From NCBI RefSeq assembly GCF_024362695.1, contig NC_065415.1:13309438-13373437 (forward strand): DNA of 64,000 bases, given 5' to 3'. This DNA comes from Pectinophora gossypiella (lineage: Eukaryota; Arthropoda; Insecta; Lepidoptera; Gelechiidae). The notes under the pieces are model-generated. The model did not search any database. It was not told the origin of the DNA and saw only the letters and a list, made by a program, of their open reading frames with translations. Both the position numbers and the translations under genes were made by a program. Positions 28,001-34,000 of the stretch are shown here, piece after piece. Each line of letters begins with the position of its first letter. The stretch's first letter is position 1.

Positions 28001-31000
28001 GTTTTGTCTTTTTTTGTGTGTGGCGTGGCGTACACACAAAAAAAGACAAAAGAATTTTTATAATAAACGTTTTCTAATGTATTCTATATACACTACGCGT
28101 CGCACCCAAACAAGCTTGGAACGAGCTTGGTTTATCTGCCCCGAGTTCTACTTTTATCCACGGCTTTTAATTTAACATTTTATAAATATTAACCAAGAAA
28201 TAAGTTATTCTAATTTTCTTTCTTTATGCTTATTTGAAAAGGTTGGAAATTCTCATTAACACGCGAAAGGGTTCGCCTTAAATCAAAGGCACATTTTCAT
28301 GACACGTCATAAAGAAATTGCGCTTACGACGGTTTACCCAAAGGCTATTTATACATAATAAAAAAAATGTACTTAGTTTAAAATAAAATGTCTAGTTCAG
28401 TATCATTATATTATATACATTTCATTATACGTAAGTGAGGAGCTCAGTGGCGCAGCGGTAAACGCGCTCGGTCTGCGATTGTTAAAGTTAAGCAACTTTC
28501 GCAAAGGCCGGTCATAGGATGGGTGACCACAAAAAATAGTTTTCATCTCGAGCTCCTCCGTGCTTCGGAAGGCACGTTAAGACGTTGGTCCCAGCTGCAT
28601 TAGCAGTCGTTAATAACCATCAATCCACTGGGCCCGCGTGATGGTTTAAGGCCCGATCTCCCTATCCATCCATAGGGAAGGCCCGTGCCCCAGCAGTGGG
28701 GACGTTAATGGGCGTTATGGGATACTTAAGTAAAAAAACAAGTTCAAAAATAAACTAGACTTACAATAATAATCCGCGCTACGAAAGAAGTCGACGGATT
28801 TTTATGGAACTAATTGACAAGTTATAATAATTCTATGTAAAATCTGCGACGGTGGCGTCGCGGCCGCGGTACGTCTTTCGTGATGCGCACTACATTTTTT
28901 AAATCTTTTCATTTTGTAATAACAGCTTTAATAGCTTCTTTAGCTTATTTGAATTTTGAATTTGAATTTAGATCTGTCAAAGTACAGAAGCCAGTGTTGT
29001 GACTTCCATTAGCATAGTGACATATCAATCGAAATTACTTAGTTTATTAATACCATAGAAGTAGGTAGGTATGGTGCTAGATATAATCATCATAATTTCC
29101 GAATACATCAAACAACCTGATGATAAGTAGTTTGTACTCGTAATCGGAAATGCGATGGTTGCTGAAAGACATTATGAAAATAAAAGCACTGGGGGGAGGG
29201 GGTTAAAAAGGCCACATCAATTCAATTCACCTAAAAAGCAATATTGCTATTTGACGTTTGTTGACATTGACCTACAAATCTCAAATTGCAATATTGCTTT
29301 TTGGATGAATGAGGGGCTTTCCAGGCTACGTTCCTCTAAAACAATATACAGGGTGTTAGTGACGGCGTAACGAAAACTTTGAGGGATGATTCAGGCTATG
29401 ATTCCGAGTTGATATCAAGTGGATTTTTCCGTCGCAAAAGTATGGAACGGAAAACAAATTAAACAAACACTAAAATTTTAATGACTTTTCTGACAGGAAA
29501 TTCCACTTGATATCAACTCAGAATCATGGTCTGAATCATCCCCCTTAGTATTCGTTACGGTGTCACTAACACCCATACCTACTTGTATGGCTACCTGTAT
29601 CTACTTGCATGGGGTGTAAGTGATATCGTAACAAATACTGAGAGGGATAGTTCAGCTCATTATTCTGAGCTAATATCAAGTAGAATTTGTCATCACAAAA
29701 GCATAGAATTTAAAATATTTTAAAAAAATCTATAAAAAAATCATGAATTTTGCGACGGAAATTTCCACTTGATATTAACTCAGAATCGTGGTCTGAATCA
29801 TCCCTTTTAGTATTCGTTACGATGTCACTAACACCCTGTACATATTACATTGTATTTTAGAATAATTATGTACACGAGTAATGAGAAAATAGCTAATTAA
29901 TCATCATGTTAAAGCTGTACCTACAACACCATCTATGTACCTGGTTTGCTTTGGCAGCCCAGGTAGGACTCATATTCTATACTGAGTGTTAGTGACATCG
30001 TAACGAAAACTTTGAGGGATGACTGAGACCATGATTATGAGATGATATCAAGTGGAATTTTCCGTCGCAAAAGTATGGAACAGAAAATAACTTAAAAAAA
30101 ACAAAAATGTTCATGAATTTTCCGACTGAAAATTCCACTTGATTTCAACTCAGAATCATGGTCTGAATCATCCCCCTCAGTATTCGTTACGGTGTCACTA
30201 ACATCCATACCTACTTGTATGGCTACAGTATGTACTTGTGCGGGGTGTAAGTGTCATCGTAACGAATACTGAGGGGGCTGATTTAGCTCATTATTCTGAG
30301 TTAATATCAAGTGGAATTTTCGATCGCAAAAGTATAGAATTGAAAATAATTAAAAAAATACTAAAAAAAAATCATGAATTTTGCGACGGAAAATTCCACT
30401 TGATTTTAACTCAGAATCATGGTCTGAATCATCCCCCTCAGTATTCGTTACGATGTCACTAACACCCTGTATACGCAAGGAACCGAATCTCGACCTCTCG
30501 AACCTTTAGATTCCGAAACCAGGCGTGTTCATTTAGAAACGCTTGGTCCCCAGACGTTGACGAGACCATCACGCGTTTTAAATTTCTCGTCCCGCCATAT
30601 CTTTTTGGTGTTTTTGGTGAACGTAGTGAAGGACGTAATATACGATCCCGACGACCCGATTACTCTAGCCATAGAGGCAGCCAATCAGCTCGCGACACTA
30701 AACACTTCAGGACCCCGATACCGACCCCGCCGGCGTGGTCGACGATTTCCCTCATTCAGCGCTTATCGCTATCGACCCACTAGGGTCGATTAATTCTTTC
30801 AAATATTCTTCCTCTCAGACGACGCCCTGAGCCGAGGTTCGCGCCCAACTGGGCACCCTCAGGCCTGTTGTCTTAAACGTTGTACCGGGTGAGAACCTTC
30901 AGCGCTCCCCATTTGTCCGGCCAAGTAGTTAATGCCATCTGCGGCAAATCTACAATAAGTCACGTCAAAATAAAAAAAAAAGATGAACGTAGCCTAGAAA

Positions 31001-34000
31001 GTCCTTCATTGCTCCGATTTTAACCCCCAGTAAAATTTGAACACCCTTCCCTTTTTAAATTAGTTACTTAATACCTATTTCAACTCATTACAAGTTATTC
31101 TTTTATGAAAATATTCAAAACTAACCTAATCTAATCTAACAAATAATTGAATTTTGAAAGTACTTACCCACTTACAAGTTAAATAATTTTACCTTTACAT
31201 TGCCAAATGAAACTTTTAAAATTCCAGTCTTACTTTGAACAAAAGATAATTGGATTGCTTTTGAAACTTAGTCTGGTACTTAATTAAGTAGACATGTTCC
31301 AAATTGCCTTGATTGATAAATTAGGTACTAAGGAAACTTTTCAAAGAGATTGCAAATAAAATCAAAGATTCTTTATTTATAAATAGGTAGATAATCCTCA
31401 TTGCGAAGAAGAGAGAATAAACAAGGAGAAAGTAGTGAGGCGAGGTACTGACACTGTAATCGATATATTAAAATTCAAAAATGAATTTATTCAGTAGGTA
31501 ACATTGTTACACTTTGAATCGTCATTCTTTTCATTTCAAATAACGAACTTCTCATCCGCCTAAAACTACTGCATTCACACATACTTTCTCCCCTAGCATA
31601 TTCTTCGGGCTATTAAATAATATATCTTAAATCTACTTTTTAAAGAAAATGAGAATTTAAAAAAAAGAAAATAAAATTCGTTAAAAATAAAATAAAATTT
31701 GGTACCTACTATGTATCTATTTTTCTTCTAGTTAAAAGCAATAAACTAATAACAAGCTCAATTATTAAGTTATCGCAACACATAAACTATTTTTAGCCTT
31801 GTAACATCACAATCACAAGTTACCCGGAAAATACATCCATACGGAAGTACTCCAAAGTATGTTTACTATTAAGTACAAGTACTTTGCTCATTAAAGATAA
31901 ATAATTTATTAATATTACAAAAAGATAAGACATTGTATTGTGACATAATGTTCTAAGTTTAACAAGCCCCTCTAAAGATAAGCAATGTAATGAATAGTGG
32001 AGTCAATGAAGGGTTTCACTTCTATCTTACCAGGGACAGGCCCGATTTTTTCTTTTGTAAAGGTATTTTTTATATAATTTAAAATCAGAAGCATCTTGAG
32101 TGGCGCAAATAAAAATTTCGATCAAATAAAAAGAAAACTTGTTTTTTTTTTTATTCGACCCATGATCTCTGTCCGTGAAAGGGTTAATACAGTATACAGT
32201 GGATGATATATGAACTCCATTCACGGTCAAGATACAAGGACTATTTGTATCAATTATGCTCGTTTAATGCCCGTGCAGTGTGCAATATATTATGTACCTA
32301 CTGCTATCAGCTGTGACTCAGCTTTCGGACTTTTGAACAATCAGGTGATCAGCCTGAAACGTCCTAACCACATTAGGGATCACGAAGTCATTTTTGTGAT
32401 ATGTCCTCCCGGGACCTTCATCCACTAACAAATAAGGTGATTAATTAGGATATAGTCGTGAGCTGCACTAGATGACTTAAATGAAACGTAGTACACATAA
32501 TACCCTTCCTATACCTAACAGCCTCCGTGGTCTAGTGGTTGTAGAGTTAGGCTCACGATCTGGAGGTCCGGGTTCGATTCCCGATAGGGACATTGTCAAA
32601 ATGACTTTTCAGGCTTGAATCACCTGATTGTCCGAAAAAGTAAGATGATTCCGTGCTTCGGGGGGCACATTAAGCCGTTGATCCCGGCTATTGTACACCT
32701 CCACCAACCCGCAGTGAAGCAGCGTGGTGGAGTATGCTCCATACCCCCTCCGGTTGATTGAGGGGAGACCTGTGCCCAGCAGTGGGACGTATAAAAGCTG
32801 TTTATGATTAAGTATGATTTATGATACCTATTTTGCAATTTTTAAATACATTTCCTAAGTTAACGCATTAATATCTACGCTTTGTTTAACGAGTACCGTA
32901 ATAGCTAATTAACATTAAAATTAGTTGAAGATAATCCCTTACGAGGTAGGCAGGGTATGGAGCCCCAATTTTTGATACGCCGCACTGCCAACGCCGCACT
33001 TAATTTTATTTTAATGACATTTTAATGTAATAAGGATTTGAAAATCTAAAAAGGCCGCATTAAAGCAATTCATTTAAAAAACGCAATATCGCAATTTAAA
33101 AGTGCTCAATGTCAACAAATGTCAAATAGCAATATTGCTATTTAAATGAATTGCTTCAATGTGGCCTTTATAGACACCAATAAAAGGTATAGATCTATAC
33201 GTGGATACTTATTAATTTGTGTATTAATACAAAATTAAAAGTCATATTTTTGTTATTCTTGAAGGTAAAAAAGTCATATATGTTCACATAATAAGTATGT
33301 AGCACTGACTCAAGCTTTTGACAAATGGAATATTCCTCAAGATATTTGTCCAGACTAGTAGATGTCGTCCAACCACAATCTACAAATTAATTCAAAAAAC
33401 AGACCGCCTCAAGATGTTTTCTCCTCCTAATAACTCGTATAGCAACTTTTACAAGGTTTTACCTAAAGTCTCAAGAATTATAATTCCTGTATGAATAATC
33501 TCATTCATTATCTCGAAAATTATTTTAGGTTAAATGAAATTACTTTTAACAAGTATAATTAATAGAAAAGAAATGTTGTAGACAACTAATTAACACGTTT
33601 TATCCTTGAAGTGTAACAAATAAATTTATTATAAATATTTAAATATAGTGAAAATTAATGATTAATTTAAACATTTAACACGTGTTTATGAAATATTAAA
33701 TACAAGCAACTCCAAAAACGGCAAATTCAAATCAAATCACAAACAAGTTGACTTTAATTCAAACATTATGAACGGACTAATTTCGGACAAGTCCTCTTGA
33801 CCTATTTCAAAATATTTTGATGAAATAATTTAAATATATAAACATTAGCCCTATAGATATATTTGTCATAAATAAGCCGACACGTTTGTCTATTTCAATG
33901 ATTTTGTTTGTGTTATGAGACGTATAAGGTTTAGAATTTATTAAATAAGTATATATTATATTATTTTTTGTACTTAAATATAATTTATTTAAATTTTAAA

